DNA from: Thermus brockianus
Lineage (GTDB): Bacteria > Deinococcota > Deinococci > Deinococcales > Thermaceae
Assembly (NCBI RefSeq): GCF_001880325.1
Contig: NZ_CP016312.1
Location: 1,612,001-1,676,000, forward strand
DNA length: 64,000 bases
Reading direction: 5' to 3'
The position numbers and the translations under genes are program-made. Positions 9,728 through 18,230 of this stretch are shown here, in pieces (the stretch's first letter is position 1; every line of letters starts with the position of its first letter). The notes beneath the pieces are model-generated. The model was not told where the DNA came from and ran no database searches. It was given only the letters and a program-made list of their open reading frames with translations.

Positions 9728-10714
9728 ATGAAGCGGCTGGCCCTGCTTCCCCTTCTCCTCGCCGCCTGCGCCCCTCTCCTTTTGCGGGTGGACCCCGAAA
9801 GGCTTCCCGACCCCAAGGATTGGGACCCGAAGCCCGCCCCTTTGGAGTGGTGGTACGCCTCGGGCCACGCGGAGCCCTACGCCTTCCACTTCGCCTTCTT
9901 CAAGGCCTACGCCCCTCCTTCCTACCGCATCCTGGGCCTGCCGGGAAGCCTCTTTGGCGCCTTCCACGCCGCCCACCTGGCCCTCACCGACCTGCGCACG
10001 GGGGAGAGGCGCTTCCTCGAGGTTTCCGACCAGGACCTCCTGGCCCCCCGGGGCCGGGCGGAGCCTGGGCCCAGGCTGGAGGTGGGGGGTTGGCGCCTGG
10101 AGCGGGAAGGGGAAGACTTCCGCCTCCTGGCGGGGCCGCTAGACCTCTTCTTCCAGCCCCAAAAGCCCCCCGTGGTCCACCCCCCGGGCTACTCCGGCAC
10201 GGAGGCCACGGGGCGGATGTACTACCAGTCCTACACCCGGGTCCGGGCCTCGGGCAGGATTCTCGGGGAAAAGGCCGAAGGGGAGGCCTGGCTGGACCAC
10301 CAGTGGGGGGAGCAGCTTTCCGGGGTCCAGGCCACCTGGGACTGGTTTGGCCTCCACCTCTCCGACGGCTCCGAGCTCATGGCCTACCAGGTGAAGGACG
10401 CCCAGGGCCAGGTGGTCCAGGTCCTGGGGAGCCGGATGGACCCCTTGGGGTGGGTGGAGGCCTTGGACCTCGCCTTCGTCCCCTTGGAGGTTTGGCGAAG
10501 CCCCTCGGGCCGGGTCTACACCCTGGCCTGGCGCCTCGAGGGGCCAGCGCTCTCCCTAACCCTCAGGCCCCTCTTCCGGGAAGGGGAGATCCTCTCCCGC
10601 ACCACCCGGGTGGCCTACTGGGAAGGCCCCGTGGCGGGGGAGGGGTGGCTGCAGGGCTACCCCGTGCGGGCCCGGGGGATGGGGGAGTTTGTGGCCGGGA
10701 CCTTCCGCCCGTAA
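9728..10714 (+). CDS. Lipoprotein of the AttH/CrtC lipocalin-like family
   Basis: A 328-aa predicted lipoprotein: signal peptide MKRLALLPLLLAAC with the lipobox Cys at residue 14. The body has the family signatures EWWYASGH near the N-terminus, YYQSYTRVRASGRI in the middle and the GEAWLDHQWG motif that follows in AttH, Svf1-like and carotenoid 1,2-hydratase proteins. These bind or modify lipids; the substrate cannot be told here. Thermus makes carotenoids, but no carotenoid gene is nearby, so a hydratase role is only possible. A GGGGGAGG site precedes ATG 9728. It stands alone, divergent from tatD. Confidence 0.75.
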   Translation: MKRLALLPLLLAACAPLLLRVDPERLPDPKDWDPKPAPLEWWYASGHAEPYAFHFAFFKAYAPPSYRILGLPGSLFGAFHAAHLALTDLRTGERRFLEVSDQDLLAPRGRAEPGPRLEVGGWRLEREGEDFRLLAGPLDLFFQPQKPPVVHPPGYSGTEATGRMYYQSYTRVRASGRILGEKAEGEAWLDHQWGEQLSGVQATWDWFGLHLSDGSELMAYQVKDAQGQVVQVLGSRMDPLGWVEALDLAFVPLEVWRSPSGRVYTLAWRLEGPALSLTLRPLFREGEILSRTTRVAYWEGPVAGEGWLQGYPVRARGMGEFVAGTFRP

Positions 10715-10759
10715 ATGCGCGTGTTATACTAAAAGAGGTTTAGTGCGTAGGTGATATTT

Positions 10760-11413
10760 ATGGGTTTACGCGTGCTCGGCGTCAACGCATCGGCACGGAC
10801 GGACGGGTTTACGGCGGAGCTTTTGGACGAGGTTTTGGAGGCGGCCAGGCGCAAGGGAGCCACCACGGAGCGCCTGGACTTGGTGAAGCACCCCTTTCCC
10901 CTATGCGCGGGGAACTACTCCCAAGACCCTTCCTCCTGCGGTCCCGAAACCTGCGTGCAGGGGCCTTGGGACGGGTTTGGCAAGGTGGCGGAGCGGATCC
11001 TGAACGCCGACGCCGTGGTCTTCGCCACCCCCGTGTACTGGTTTAGCGTTTCCGCCCGGATGAAGGCCCTCTTGGAGCGGATGACCTCCATGGAAAACCA
11101 GGGGCTTCTCAACCTGGGCAAGCCCATGGCCCTCCTGGCGGTGGCCGAGGAGGAGGGGGCGAGCCAGGCCTTGGCCCAGATGCTCCTGCCCCTTTCCTAC
11201 ATGGGCTTCGTCCTTGCGCCCTTGGGCCTCGTCTATGCCCACCGGCGGGGGCTTGCTACCTTCAAGGAGAACCCGGAACTGGTGGAGGACGCCCGCATCG
11301 CCGGGGAGAACCTGGTCCTCATGGCGGAAAGGCTCCGGGGGGCCCCCTTCCAAGAGCCCCTTCCGAGCTACCTCTACCGGGTTCCCCGCCTCCCGGGGGT
11401 GGCCGCCGACTAG
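10760..11413 (+). CDS. NAD(P)H-dependent FMN reductase family protein
   Basis: A 217-aa flavodoxin-fold protein. It opens with VLGVNASARTDGFTAELL, the FMN-phosphate loop of the NADPH-dependent FMN reductase family (iron-sulfur flavoprotein branch), and has FATPVYWFSVSARMKALLERM, where the flavin ring sits. A Cys-rich stretch (LCAGN, SSCGPETC) follows the first third but is not the full iron-sulfur pattern. ATG 10760 follows AGGTG; an in-frame GTG at 10751 is possible. A TATACT box lies upstream near 10726-10731. Its 3' end overlaps the convergent tsaB by 4 bases. Reduces quinones, flavins or nitro compounds by family analogy; no specific substrate. Confidence 0.75.
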   Translation: MGLRVLGVNASARTDGFTAELLDEVLEAARRKGATTERLDLVKHPFPLCAGNYSQDPSSCGPETCVQGPWDGFGKVAERILNADAVVFATPVYWFSVSARMKALLERMTSMENQGLLNLGKPMALLAVAEEEGASQALAQMLLPLSYMGFVLAPLGLVYAHRRGLATFKENPELVEDARIAGENLVLMAERLRGAPFQEPLPSYLYRVPRLPGVAAD

Positions 11414-11948
11414 AGGTAAAGGGGTTCCGCCCCTTCCTGGGCGAAGGGAAGGAGCTCGTAAAGGGCCCGGGGGTCAGGGGGTGGGTCCAGGAGGAGGCCT
11501 TCGTGGGGAAGCTCCTCCGCCTTGAGCTTCCTGGGGGGGTTATCTCCACCGGCCTCCCTTCCCGCTTGGCGTAGGTGGCCCCGTAGTAGAGCCGGTTCCT
11601 TGCGGTGAAAAGGGGGGTGAGGGGCGGTCCCCCTTCCGCCAGGAAGGGCCAGGCGGCGGCGAGGAGGGAGCTTACCCCATGGACCCTGGCCCCTTGGGCG
11701 AAGGCGATGCCAAGCCCCGCCGCCAGGGCGATGCGGAGGCCCGTGTAGGAGCCTGGGCCCGTGCCCAGGACCAGGGCGCCGATCGCTTCCCTCTCCGCCC
11801 CCACCTCGGCTAAGACCTCGTCCAGGAGGCCAAAAAGCACCTCCTCGTGCCGCCTTCCCAGGCGCACCACCCGGCCCACCCCCTCCTCCCCCCGGAAGAG
11901 GCCCAGGGCCAGGTAGGGGGTGGCGGTGTCCAGGGTCAGGGTCCACAT
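11410..11948 (-). CDS. tsaB: tRNA threonylcarbamoyladenosine synthesis protein TsaB (frameshifted in this sequence)
   Basis: Partner of TsaD in making t6A37 on ANN-decoding tRNAs; essential in most bacteria. The N-terminal part (WTLTLDTATPYLALGLF, LVLGTGPGSYTGLRIALA, FTARNRLYYGATY) is clearly TsaB. The frame then breaks at a run of seven G (plus strand 11533-11539): one extra base restores PPRKLKAEELPHEGLLL through to AEPLYL and a stop at 11410. The repaired protein is 179 aa. ATG 11948 is taken; an ATG at 11957 would add three residues. As the gene should be essential, an assembly error is the most likely reason. Confidence 0.85.
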
Positions 11949-11971
11949 GCTCCCCATCCTAAGGGGGTTGG

Positions 11972-11977
11972 TATACT
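11972..11977 (+). promoter_or_regulatory. -10 box of the ABC importer operon, in a divergent promoter
   Basis: TATACT lies ten bases before the permease start at 11988, so the mRNA would have almost no leader. The box is inside GTATAC, a palindrome; read on the other strand it gives TATACC, 15 bases before the alternative tsaB start. The same six bases may therefore serve both directions. Confidence 0.5.
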
Positions 11978-11987
11978 CCGGCACGGG

Positions 11988-13181
11988 ATGCGGGGGTACC
12001 CGTTGCACCTTCTCCTCTCCGTGGGGGTCCTTTGGGCCTTGGCGGTGCTGGCGGAAAGGCTTGGCTTTGCGCCTCCCTTTTGGGTCCCCCTTGGGGCTTT
12101 GGCCTACGGCGCCTTCGCCCTCTATGGCCTCCGCTTTGGCCTCCGCCATGCGCTCTTGCTCTTGGGGCTTTTGGCGCCTTGGTTTCCCTGGGCCGCTTTC
12201 CTCGTCCCCCTCGCCTTTGCCCTCCTCTTCGGGCGGCGCATGGGGGAGAGGGAGCAGGCGGCCTTTTACGGGTGGGCTTTGGTCTGGCCGGCCCTGGCGC
12301 TTTTATTGGTCTGGCAGGTCTTTCCCACCTTCTACGCCTTTTACCTGAGCCTTTTTGAGAAGGTGAACTTCCTGCGCCCGGCAGCCTTTGCCGGGCTTGA
12401 GAACTACCAGATCCTCCTCAGGGACCCGCTTTTTTGGCGGGCCTCGGGGAACACCTTTTGGTACGTGCTCTTCACCGTACCCACGGGGCTTCTCCTGGCC
12501 ACCGCCATCGCCATCCTCCTGAACACGGGGGTGGCCTTCCAGGGGTTTTACCGCACCCTCTACTTCCTCCCCTACATCACCGCCCTCACGGCGGCGGCGG
12601 CGGTGTGGCGGTGGATCTACCACCCGGAGTTCGGCTTCTTGAACTGGCTTCTCGGCACCCCGGGCCTGGACTGGCTCAATACCCCCACCGGGGTCTTCGC
12701 CCTGCTCCTCAGGCCCTTGGGCCTCGAGCCCCAGGGCTTTTGGGCGGGGCCGAGCCTCGCCTTCGTGGCGGTCATGGCCATGAGCGTCTGGCACTTCCTG
12801 GGCTACCAGGTGGTGATCCTCCTGGCAGGGCTTCAGGCCATCCCGAAGGAGTACTACGAGGCGGCGGAGCTGGACGGGGCGAGCTTTTGGCAGCAACACC
12901 GCCTCATCACCTGGCCCCTCCTTTCCCCCACCACCTTCTTCCTCTTCACCTTGGGGATCATCGGGGCATTCCAGGTCTTCACCCAGGTCTACGTCCTGAC
13001 CCCCACGGGGGGGGTCTTGCAGGACACCCTGACCCTGGCCTTTTACCTTTACAACAAAGGCTTCCGCGATTCCGACTTCTCCTATGCCAGCGCCATCGCC
13101 ATGGTGACCTTCCTGATCATCCTGGTCCTGACCCTCGTGCAACGGCGGATTTTGGAGCGGCGGGTGAACTATGAGATTTAA
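11988..13181 (+). CDS. ABC importer permease, MalF/UgpA type
   Basis: Inner-membrane permease of a carbohydrate-type importer. The 397-aa product has an extra N-terminal hydrophobic region of about 110 residues (three or four membrane helices) before the usual MalF-like core beginning LVWPALALLLVWQVFPT. The cytoplasmic EAA loop that docks the ATPase is visible as EYYEAAELDGASFWQQHRLITWPLL. ATG 11988 is taken because the -10 box is directly upstream. It overlaps the second permease by 11 bases. No ATPase is encoded here; such systems in Thermus often share one ATPase encoded elsewhere. Confidence 0.88.
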   Translation: MRGYPLHLLLSVGVLWALAVLAERLGFAPPFWVPLGALAYGAFALYGLRFGLRHALLLLGLLAPWFPWAAFLVPLAFALLFGRRMGEREQAAFYGWALVWPALALLLVWQVFPTFYAFYLSLFEKVNFLRPAAFAGLENYQILLRDPLFWRASGNTFWYVLFTVPTGLLLATAIAILLNTGVAFQGFYRTLYFLPYITALTAAAAVWRWIYHPEFGFLNWLLGTPGLDWLNTPTGVFALLLRPLGLEPQGFWAGPSLAFVAVMAMSVWHFLGYQVVILLAGLQAIPKEYYEAAELDGASFWQQHRLITWPLLSPTTFFLFTLGIIGAFQVFTQVYVLTPTGGVLQDTLTLAFYLYNKGFRDSDFSYASAIAMVTFLIILVLTLVQRRILERRVNYEI

Positions 13182-14364
13182 GGCCTCTATCCTCCTGGTC
13201 CACCTTCTGCTCCTCGCCGGCGGGCTCTTGATGGCCTTCCCCTTCTACTGGATGCTGGCCACGAGCCTCAAAAGCCCCCAGGAGGCCCTGCAGGCAAAGC
13301 CCATCTGGGTGCCGGCGAGGATGAAGCCGCAGAACTGGCTGAAGGCGGCGAGGCTTGGGGATAGCCCCTTCTGGGGGGGGTTGGGCCCTGGGCGGAGCGT
13401 GGAGCTCGCCTTCCCGGGGGAGGAGGGGAGGCCCCCGAGGGCCTTCGTGCCCCGAACCCCGGGGGCCTTTTTTGACCCGGTGGCGGACGGGACCCGGGTG
13501 GAGGTGGCCTACCGGGAGGGGGCGTGGCGGGTCCGCCTCACCAACACCACGGAAGGGGCCTTCCGGGTTCTCCCCTTGGTGGTCCTTTGGCCCAAGGAGG
13601 TGCCCCTTTCCCCGCCCTTGCCCCCCGATGCCCTCCGCTCCCAAGGGGAGGCGTGGCGGCTAGAGTGGGTGAACGCCGTGCCCGGGGCCTTGGGGTACGT
13701 GTTCCACAACTACCTCGAGGCCTGGCGGGCCGCCCCTTGGGGCCGGTACTTCTTCAATAGCTTCTTCACCGCCCTGACCCAGGTGGGGGTGGGGCTTTTC
13801 CTGGCGGCCTTGGCCGCCTTCGCCCTGGCCCGGGTGCCCTTCCCCGGCAAGGAGGGGGTCTTCGTCCTCATCCTCGCCACCCTGATGGTGCCGGGGGAGG
13901 TCCTCCTTATCCCCAACTACGTCCTCCTGGCCCGGCTCGGCTGGCTGGACACGTACTACGCCCTCATCGTGCCCTGGCTGGCCTCGGTTTTTGGCATCTT
14001 TCTCCTCAGGCAGTTCTACCTCTCCCTGCCCCAGGACCTCTTTGACGCCGCCCGCATAGACGGGGCCGGGTACCTCACCCAGCTTTTCCGCATCGCCTTG
14101 CCCCTTTCCCTGCCGGGGCTTGTGTCCTACGGCATCTTTACCTTCCTGGGGGCCTACAACGCCCTCCTTTGGCCCCTCATCGTCACGCAAAGCCCGGAGA
14201 TGCGCACGGTGCAGCTGGGCCTCCAGGCCTTTGTTTCCGAGGCGGGTTCGGACTATGGGGCGTTGATGGCCGCCAGCACCTTCGTGATCCTTCCCGTCAT
14301 CCTGGGCTACTTCGTGGCCCAAAGGCAGTTCATCCAGGGCATCGCCCGCTCGGGGCTCAAGTAG
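13171..14364 (+). CDS. ABC importer permease, MalG/UgpE type, with large periplasmic insertion
   Basis: Second permease of the importer. It has the normal first helix (residues 7-30) and the C-terminal core with the EAA loop DLFDAARIDGAGYLTQLFRIALPLSLPG split over residues about 290-317. At 397 aa it is some 110-120 residues longer than usual MalG proteins (about 275-285). The extra part lies at about residues 60-170, between the first and second helices, that is outside the membrane. It is rich in beta-type sequence (RVEVAYREGAWRVRLTN) and contains no membrane helix. It could extend the docking surface for the binding protein encoded next. Confidence 0.88.
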   Translation: MRFKASILLVHLLLLAGGLLMAFPFYWMLATSLKSPQEALQAKPIWVPARMKPQNWLKAARLGDSPFWGGLGPGRSVELAFPGEEGRPPRAFVPRTPGAFFDPVADGTRVEVAYREGAWRVRLTNTTEGAFRVLPLVVLWPKEVPLSPPLPPDALRSQGEAWRLEWVNAVPGALGYVFHNYLEAWRAAPWGRYFFNSFFTALTQVGVGLFLAALAAFALARVPFPGKEGVFVLILATLMVPGEVLLIPNYVLLARLGWLDTYYALIVPWLASVFGIFLLRQFYLSLPQDLFDAARIDGAGYLTQLFRIALPLSLPGLVSYGIFTFLGAYNALLWPLIVTQSPEMRTVQLGLQAFVSEAGSDYGALMAASTFVILPVILGYFVAQRQFIQGIARSGLK

Positions 14365-14395
14365 CTGACACGGGCCTGACCCGGGGCGGTATACT
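14365..14395 (+). promoter_or_regulatory. Promoter of the binding-protein gene
   Basis: CTGACA (14365-14370) and TATACT (14390-14395) with a 19-base spacer, directly after the permease stop. It would give the binding protein its own, stronger transcript, as is usual for importers of this type. Confidence 0.5.
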
Positions 14396-14418
14396 CCTAG
14401 CCGGAGGTGTGGAGGCGT

Positions 14419-15669
14419 ATGAAGAAGATATTGCCGTTCGTGGCCCTTTTGGGGCTAGCCCTAGCCCAGCAGGCCAAACCCGAGGACGTCATCAAGGAGC
14501 AGTGCGCCAAGGCCAAGGTGGTGGCTGAGCTTTGGCACGGGTTCACCGGCGGAGCCCCCAAGACCGCTTTGGAGAACCTGGTGGTGGAGTTCAACAAGAC
14601 CCAGCAGGGCCGTTGCGTCCGCCCCGTGCCCCAGGGGGGGTACCGGGACCTTTCCACCAAGATCAAGGCCGCCTTCGCCGCCGGGAAGGTGCCGGCCATG
14701 GCCCAGGCCTACGAGAACAACATTGCCCTTTACCTGGAGGCCAAGGCCCTCTTGCCCATTGAGTCCTTGGGGGTGAAGCTCCAAGGGGTGAACCTCACCT
14801 TCCTGAACGCCGTGCGGTTCAGGGGCATGGTCTACGGCGTGCCCTTCAACAAGAGCATCCAGGTCCTCTACTACAACAAGGACCTCCTGAAGAAGCACGG
14901 GGCCAAGGTGCCCACCACCCTCGAGGCCTTCGTGGCCCTGAGCAAGCGGCTTTCCCAGGCGGAAGGGGGCCCCGTTTACTGGTTCCAGCCCGACGCCTCC
15001 ACCTTCGCCTACTTCTTCTTCAACCTGGGGGGAAGCTACCTGCAAAACGGCAAGCTCGTCCTGAACTCCAAGGAGGCGGTGGAGGCCCTCACCCTCCTGC
15101 AAAACGGGGTGAAGGAGGGCTGGGCCAAGGCCATCACCTCGGGCTACATCAACCAGAACCTGGGCTCCGGCCCTTACGCCTTCAGCGTGGACACCTCCGC
15201 CGGCTACACCTACTACCGCCAAGGGGCCAAGTTTGACCTGGGGGTGGCCACGCTTCCGGGAAGCAAAGGGCAGGCGGGCTTCGGCTTGGTCCAGGGCACC
15301 AACCTGGTGGTCTTCCGCCAGGCCTCCAAGGAGGAACAGGGGGTGGCCAAGGACTTCCTCCAGTTCGTCCTAAGCCCCAGGGCCCAGGCGGTCTTCGCCA
15401 CGGCCACGGGGTACGTGCCCGTGACCGAGGCCGCCCTCAAGGACCCCGTCTACCAGGGCTACGTGGCCGAAAACCCCGATTACGCCACCATCGTCCGCCA
15501 AAGCCGCTACGCCAAGTTTGAGCCCGCCTTGGCCGAGTGGGAGCAGATCCGCTTTGACATCCTGGGCCAGGCCATCAAGGAGGCCATCCTGAACAGGGTG
15601 GACCCCAAGGCGGCCTTGGACAAGGCGCAAAAGCTCGCCGAGGACCTCCTTTCCGGCAGGACCCGTTAG
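14419..15669 (+). CDS. Extracellular solute-binding protein, UgpB-like
   Basis: Periplasmic binding protein of the importer (family 1). The 416-aa product has a signal peptide ([17 protein letters not shown]), then VVAELWHGFTGGAPKTALENLV, which is the start of UgpB-type proteins for glycerol-3-phosphate or its diesters; the segments VPFNKSIQVLYYNKDLL and FAYFFFNLGGSYL also fit. Sugar binding cannot be excluded. ATG 14419 follows GGAGG; an in-frame GTG at 14407 would add four residues. A strong terminator follows at 15686. Confidence 0.88.
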   Translation: MKKILPFVALLGLALAQQAKPEDVIKEQCAKAKVVAELWHGFTGGAPKTALENLVVEFNKTQQGRCVRPVPQGGYRDLSTKIKAAFAAGKVPAMAQAYENNIALYLEAKALLPIESLGVKLQGVNLTFLNAVRFRGMVYGVPFNKSIQVLYYNKDLLKKHGAKVPTTLEAFVALSKRLSQAEGGPVYWFQPDASTFAYFFFNLGGSYLQNGKLVLNSKEAVEALTLLQNGVKEGWAKAITSGYINQNLGSGPYAFSVDTSAGYTYYRQGAKFDLGVATLPGSKGQAGFGLVQGTNLVVFRQASKEEQGVAKDFLQFVLSPRAQAVFATATGYVPVTEAALKDPVYQGYVAENPDYATIVRQSRYAKFEPALAEWEQIRFDILGQAIKEAILNRVDPKAALDKAQKLAEDLLSGRTR

Positions 15670-15685
15670 GCCAAGGGCCCTTGGA

Positions 15686-15711
15686 CCGCCCGCCCTAAGG
15701 GCGGGCGGTTT
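15686..15711 (+). terminator. Terminator after the ABC importer operon
   Basis: Perfect 10-bp stem CCGCCCGCCC / GGGCGGGCGG with a TAA loop and TTT after it. The last T begins the -10 box of the next gene. Confidence 0.85.
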
Positions 15712-15716
15712 AGACT
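15711..15716 (+). promoter_or_regulatory. -10 box of the aldehyde:ferredoxin oxidoreductase gene
   Basis: TAGACT ends six bases before ATG 15723, so the transcript should be leaderless. The box overlaps the T-run of the terminator of the previous operon. Confidence 0.5.
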
Positions 15717-15722
15717 TAAGGC

Positions 15723-17585
15723 ATGCCCAAGGGATACCACGACCGCGTGGCCTTCGTGGACCTCTCCACGGGGCGCATCTGGTACGAAAGCTACGGTGAG
15801 GGCTTTTGGCGCCGGTACCTGGGGGGTAGGGCCCTTGCCGCCTACCTCCTCCTCAAGCACGTGCCCAAGGGGGCGGACCCCCTGGGGCCGGAAAACGCCC
15901 TCGTCTTTGCCCCCGGGGTCCTCACCGGCACCCCCATCTCCGGCTCGGGGCGGAACACCGTGGCCGCCAAGAGCCCCTTGACCGGCGGGTACGGGGACGC
16001 CGAGGGGGGTGGCTTCTTCGGGGCTGAGCTGAAGAACGCCGGACTGGACGCCTTGGTGGTCCTTGGCCAGGCGGAAAGCCCCGTCTACCTGCACGTGGAG
16101 GGGGGCGAGGTGGCCATCCACCCCGCCAGCCACCTTTGGGGCAAGGACCCCTTGGAGGTGGAGGCCCTCATCAAGGAGGCGCACGGGGGGAATGCCCGCA
16201 TCGCCCAGATCGGCCTGGCGGGGGAGAACGGGGTCCTCACCGCCAACGTGATCCACGACCTGGCCCACTTCGCCGGCCGGGGAGGCTTGGGGGCGGTGAT
16301 GGGGGCGAAACGCCTCAAAGCGGTTTCCGCCCGGGCAAGGAAGGAAACCCTTCCCCCTTACCACGACCCCGCCCTCCTCAAGGAGCTCGCCCGGCGCATG
16401 GCCAAGGAGCGCATGGAGCGGGCGGCGGGCCTCGTCACCATGGGTACCGTGGGCACGGTGAAGCCCTTTAACCTCCGGGGGGTCCTCCCGAGCCACAACT
16501 TCCTGGATGGCTTTTTGGAGGGCGCCGAGGCCCTGGACGGCACCAGCCTGGACGCCCTGGGCATCCGCATTGGCCGGGACACCTGCTACGCCTGCGCCAT
16601 CCGCTGCAAGCAGGTGGTGAGGATAGAGGGCACGGGCAAGTACGATGTGCGCCCGGAGTACGGGGGGCCGGAGTATGAGGGGCTTGGGGCCTTGGGCTCC
16701 ACCTGCGGGGTCACCGAACCCTACGCCGTGACCAAGGCCAATACCCTTTGCAACCAGTACGGGCTGGACGTGATCGGGGTGGGGGTGACCGTCGCCTGCG
16801 CCATGGAGGCGGTGGAAAAGGGCTATTTGGACGATGAGGGGCTTGGCCTCCGCTTCGGCAACGGGGATGCCCTCATCGCCGCCATTGAGAAGCTCGCCCG
16901 CAAGGAGGGGCGGCTTGGGGCCCTTCTGGCCTTGGGGGCGAGGCGGTTGGCGGAGGCCATCGGCCATCCCGAGCTCGCCATGCACGTGAAGGGCCAGGAG
17001 GTGCCCATGCACGACCCCCGGTACAAGCGGGCCCTGGGGGTGGGCTACGCCGTGAGCCCCACGGGGGCGGACCACAACCACAACCTCCACGACACCGCCT
17101 TCGCCAAGGAAGGGAAGGCTCTAAAGGAGCTCCGCTTCTACGGGGAGGACTTCCCGCCCCTGCCCATTGAGGACCTCTCCGAAACCAAGATCCGCATGCT
17201 CTGGACCAAGACCCGGGAGCGGGGCTTCGTGAACAGCCTGGTGCTTTGCGACTTCGTCCCCTGGACCCCCGAGGAGTGGCAGGAGGCGGTCTACGCTGCC
17301 ACGGGCTGGCGCCTGACCCCTGAGGAGATGCTGGCGGTGGGGGAGAGGACCTTGCAGCTCACGCGCCTTTTCAACCTCCGGGAAGGCCTCTCCCCGGAGG
17401 AGGACCGGCTTCCCGAGCGCTTTTTCCAGCCCTTCCGGCGGGGGAACCTCGAGGCCCGGCTGGACCCGGTGGCCTTCCGGGAAGGGGTCTTGGCCTACCG
17501 CCGGCTCGCGGGCTGGGAAGGGGGGGTGGACCCCGGGCGGCTTGCCGCCCTTGGCCTAGAGGAGTTCCAAAACGCCCTGGCGTAG
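15723..17585 (+). CDS. aor: Aldehyde:ferredoxin oxidoreductase (tungsten enzyme family)
   Basis: Oxidises aldehydes to acids with ferredoxin as acceptor, using a bis-pyranopterin tungsten (or molybdenum) cofactor and one [4Fe-4S] cluster. Of 620 aa, the cluster ligands are Cys288, Cys291 and Cys295 (CYACAIRC) and probably Cys509 (LVLCDF), matching the AOR pattern. Pterin-contact motifs such as GRNTVAAKSPLTGGYGDAEG and YGLDVIGVGVTVACAMEA are present. No RBS is needed if the mRNA is leaderless. The 3' end overlaps the convergent DUF58 gene by 30 bases. The substrate range is not predictable; moeA, a cofactor gene, lies 9 kb away. Confidence 0.93.
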   Translation: MPKGYHDRVAFVDLSTGRIWYESYGEGFWRRYLGGRALAAYLLLKHVPKGADPLGPENALVFAPGVLTGTPISGSGRNTVAAKSPLTGGYGDAEGGGFFGAELKNAGLDALVVLGQAESPVYLHVEGGEVAIHPASHLWGKDPLEVEALIKEAHGGNARIAQIGLAGENGVLTANVIHDLAHFAGRGGLGAVMGAKRLKAVSARARKETLPPYHDPALLKELARRMAKERMERAAGLVTMGTVGTVKPFNLRGVLPSHNFLDGFLEGAEALDGTSLDALGIRIGRDTCYACAIRCKQVVRIEGTGKYDVRPEYGGPEYEGLGALGSTCGVTEPYAVTKANTLCNQYGLDVIGVGVTVACAMEAVEKGYLDDEGLGLRFGNGDALIAAIEKLARKEGRLGALLALGARRLAEAIGHPELAMHVKGQEVPMHDPRYKRALGVGYAVSPTGADHNHNLHDTAFAKEGKALKELRFYGEDFPPLPIEDLSETKIRMLWTKTRERGFVNSLVLCDFVPWTPEEWQEAVYAATGWRLTPEEMLAVGERTLQLTRLFNLREGLSPEEDRLPERFFQPFRRGNLEARLDPVAFREGVLAYRRLAGWEGGVDPGRLAALGLEEFQNALA

Positions 17586-18230
17586 GAGGGCGGGCAGGGG
17601 CGGTTCCCCCACCCTTAGGAGGGCGTACCTTCCCCGGAGGAGGGCGAGGAGGCGGAGGGCTTTGAGGTGCTTCGCCAGGGCCTCCCGGTAGGCCTCCACC
17701 TCCGCCCTCCCCACCCAAAGGGCCTCCCCCGTCTCCACGTCCCGCAGGAGGGCTTCCCCAAAGGGCGGCTGGAGCTCCTGGGGGGAGAGGATCTGGACCA
17801 GGACCACCCGCCGGGGGAGGAGCTTCGCCCAGGGCAAGGGGTCCAGGCCGTCCGTGAGGAGGACCAAGGTACCCCTTCCCGCCCCCCAGGCCCCGGGTCT
17901 ACCCCGCGCTAGACGGGCTTGGGGGTCCTCCTGCCGGGCGATCCGGAGGAGGAGGGAGGCCACCTCCTCGGCGTAGGCCAGTTTCCCGTGGAGGCGCATG
18001 CTCTCGCTCTCGTCCAGGTAGAGGCGGAAGCGGGGCCTTTCCGGGGCGGTTTCCAGGCGGGTGTAGAGCCTTCCCGTCTTGGCGTAGGCCCGCCAGTGGA
18101 CCCGGCGCACCTCGTCCCCGGGGGCGTAGGGGCGAAGCTCAAAGAACTCCCCTCCAAAGCCCTTTCTCCGGGCGAGTCGCTCCCCGGGGTAGGGGAGGTA
18201 GGGCTTGGTGGCGAGGCGGTAGCGGGTCAT
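17556..18230 (-). CDS. DUF58 domain protein, short form
   Basis: A 224-aa protein starting TRYRLATKPYLPYPGERLARR; the DUF58 signature FELRPYAPGDEVRRVHWRAY comes at residues about 30-50 (PGD..R.I.W). A von Willebrand-like part follows with LYLDESESM and LVLLTDGLD, in which the metal-site Asp-x-Ser-x-Ser pattern is recognisable. It lacks the N-terminal membrane helices of longer DUF58 proteins. The start ATG overlaps the nrdJ stop (ATGA), so the two are coupled. These proteins often work with MoxR ATPases, but none is seen here. Confidence 0.8.
   Translation of the reverse strand: MTRYRLATKPYLPYPGERLARRKGFGGEFFELRPYAPGDEVRRVHWRAYAKTGRLYTRLETAPERPRFRLYLDESESMRLHGKLAYAEEVASLLLRIARQEDPQARLARGRPGAWGAGRGTLVLLTDGLDPLPWAKLLPRRVVLVQILSPQELQPPFGEALLRDVETGEALWVGRAEVEAYREALAKHLKALRLLALLRGRYALLRVGEPPLPALLRQGVLELL

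Noticed and set aside
9728-10714. Assigning crtC (carotenoid 1,2-hydratase) to the lipocalin-like lipoprotein
   Set aside because: The fold signature is shared by several families; there is a lipobox and no carotenoid gene near, so only the superfamily is claimed.
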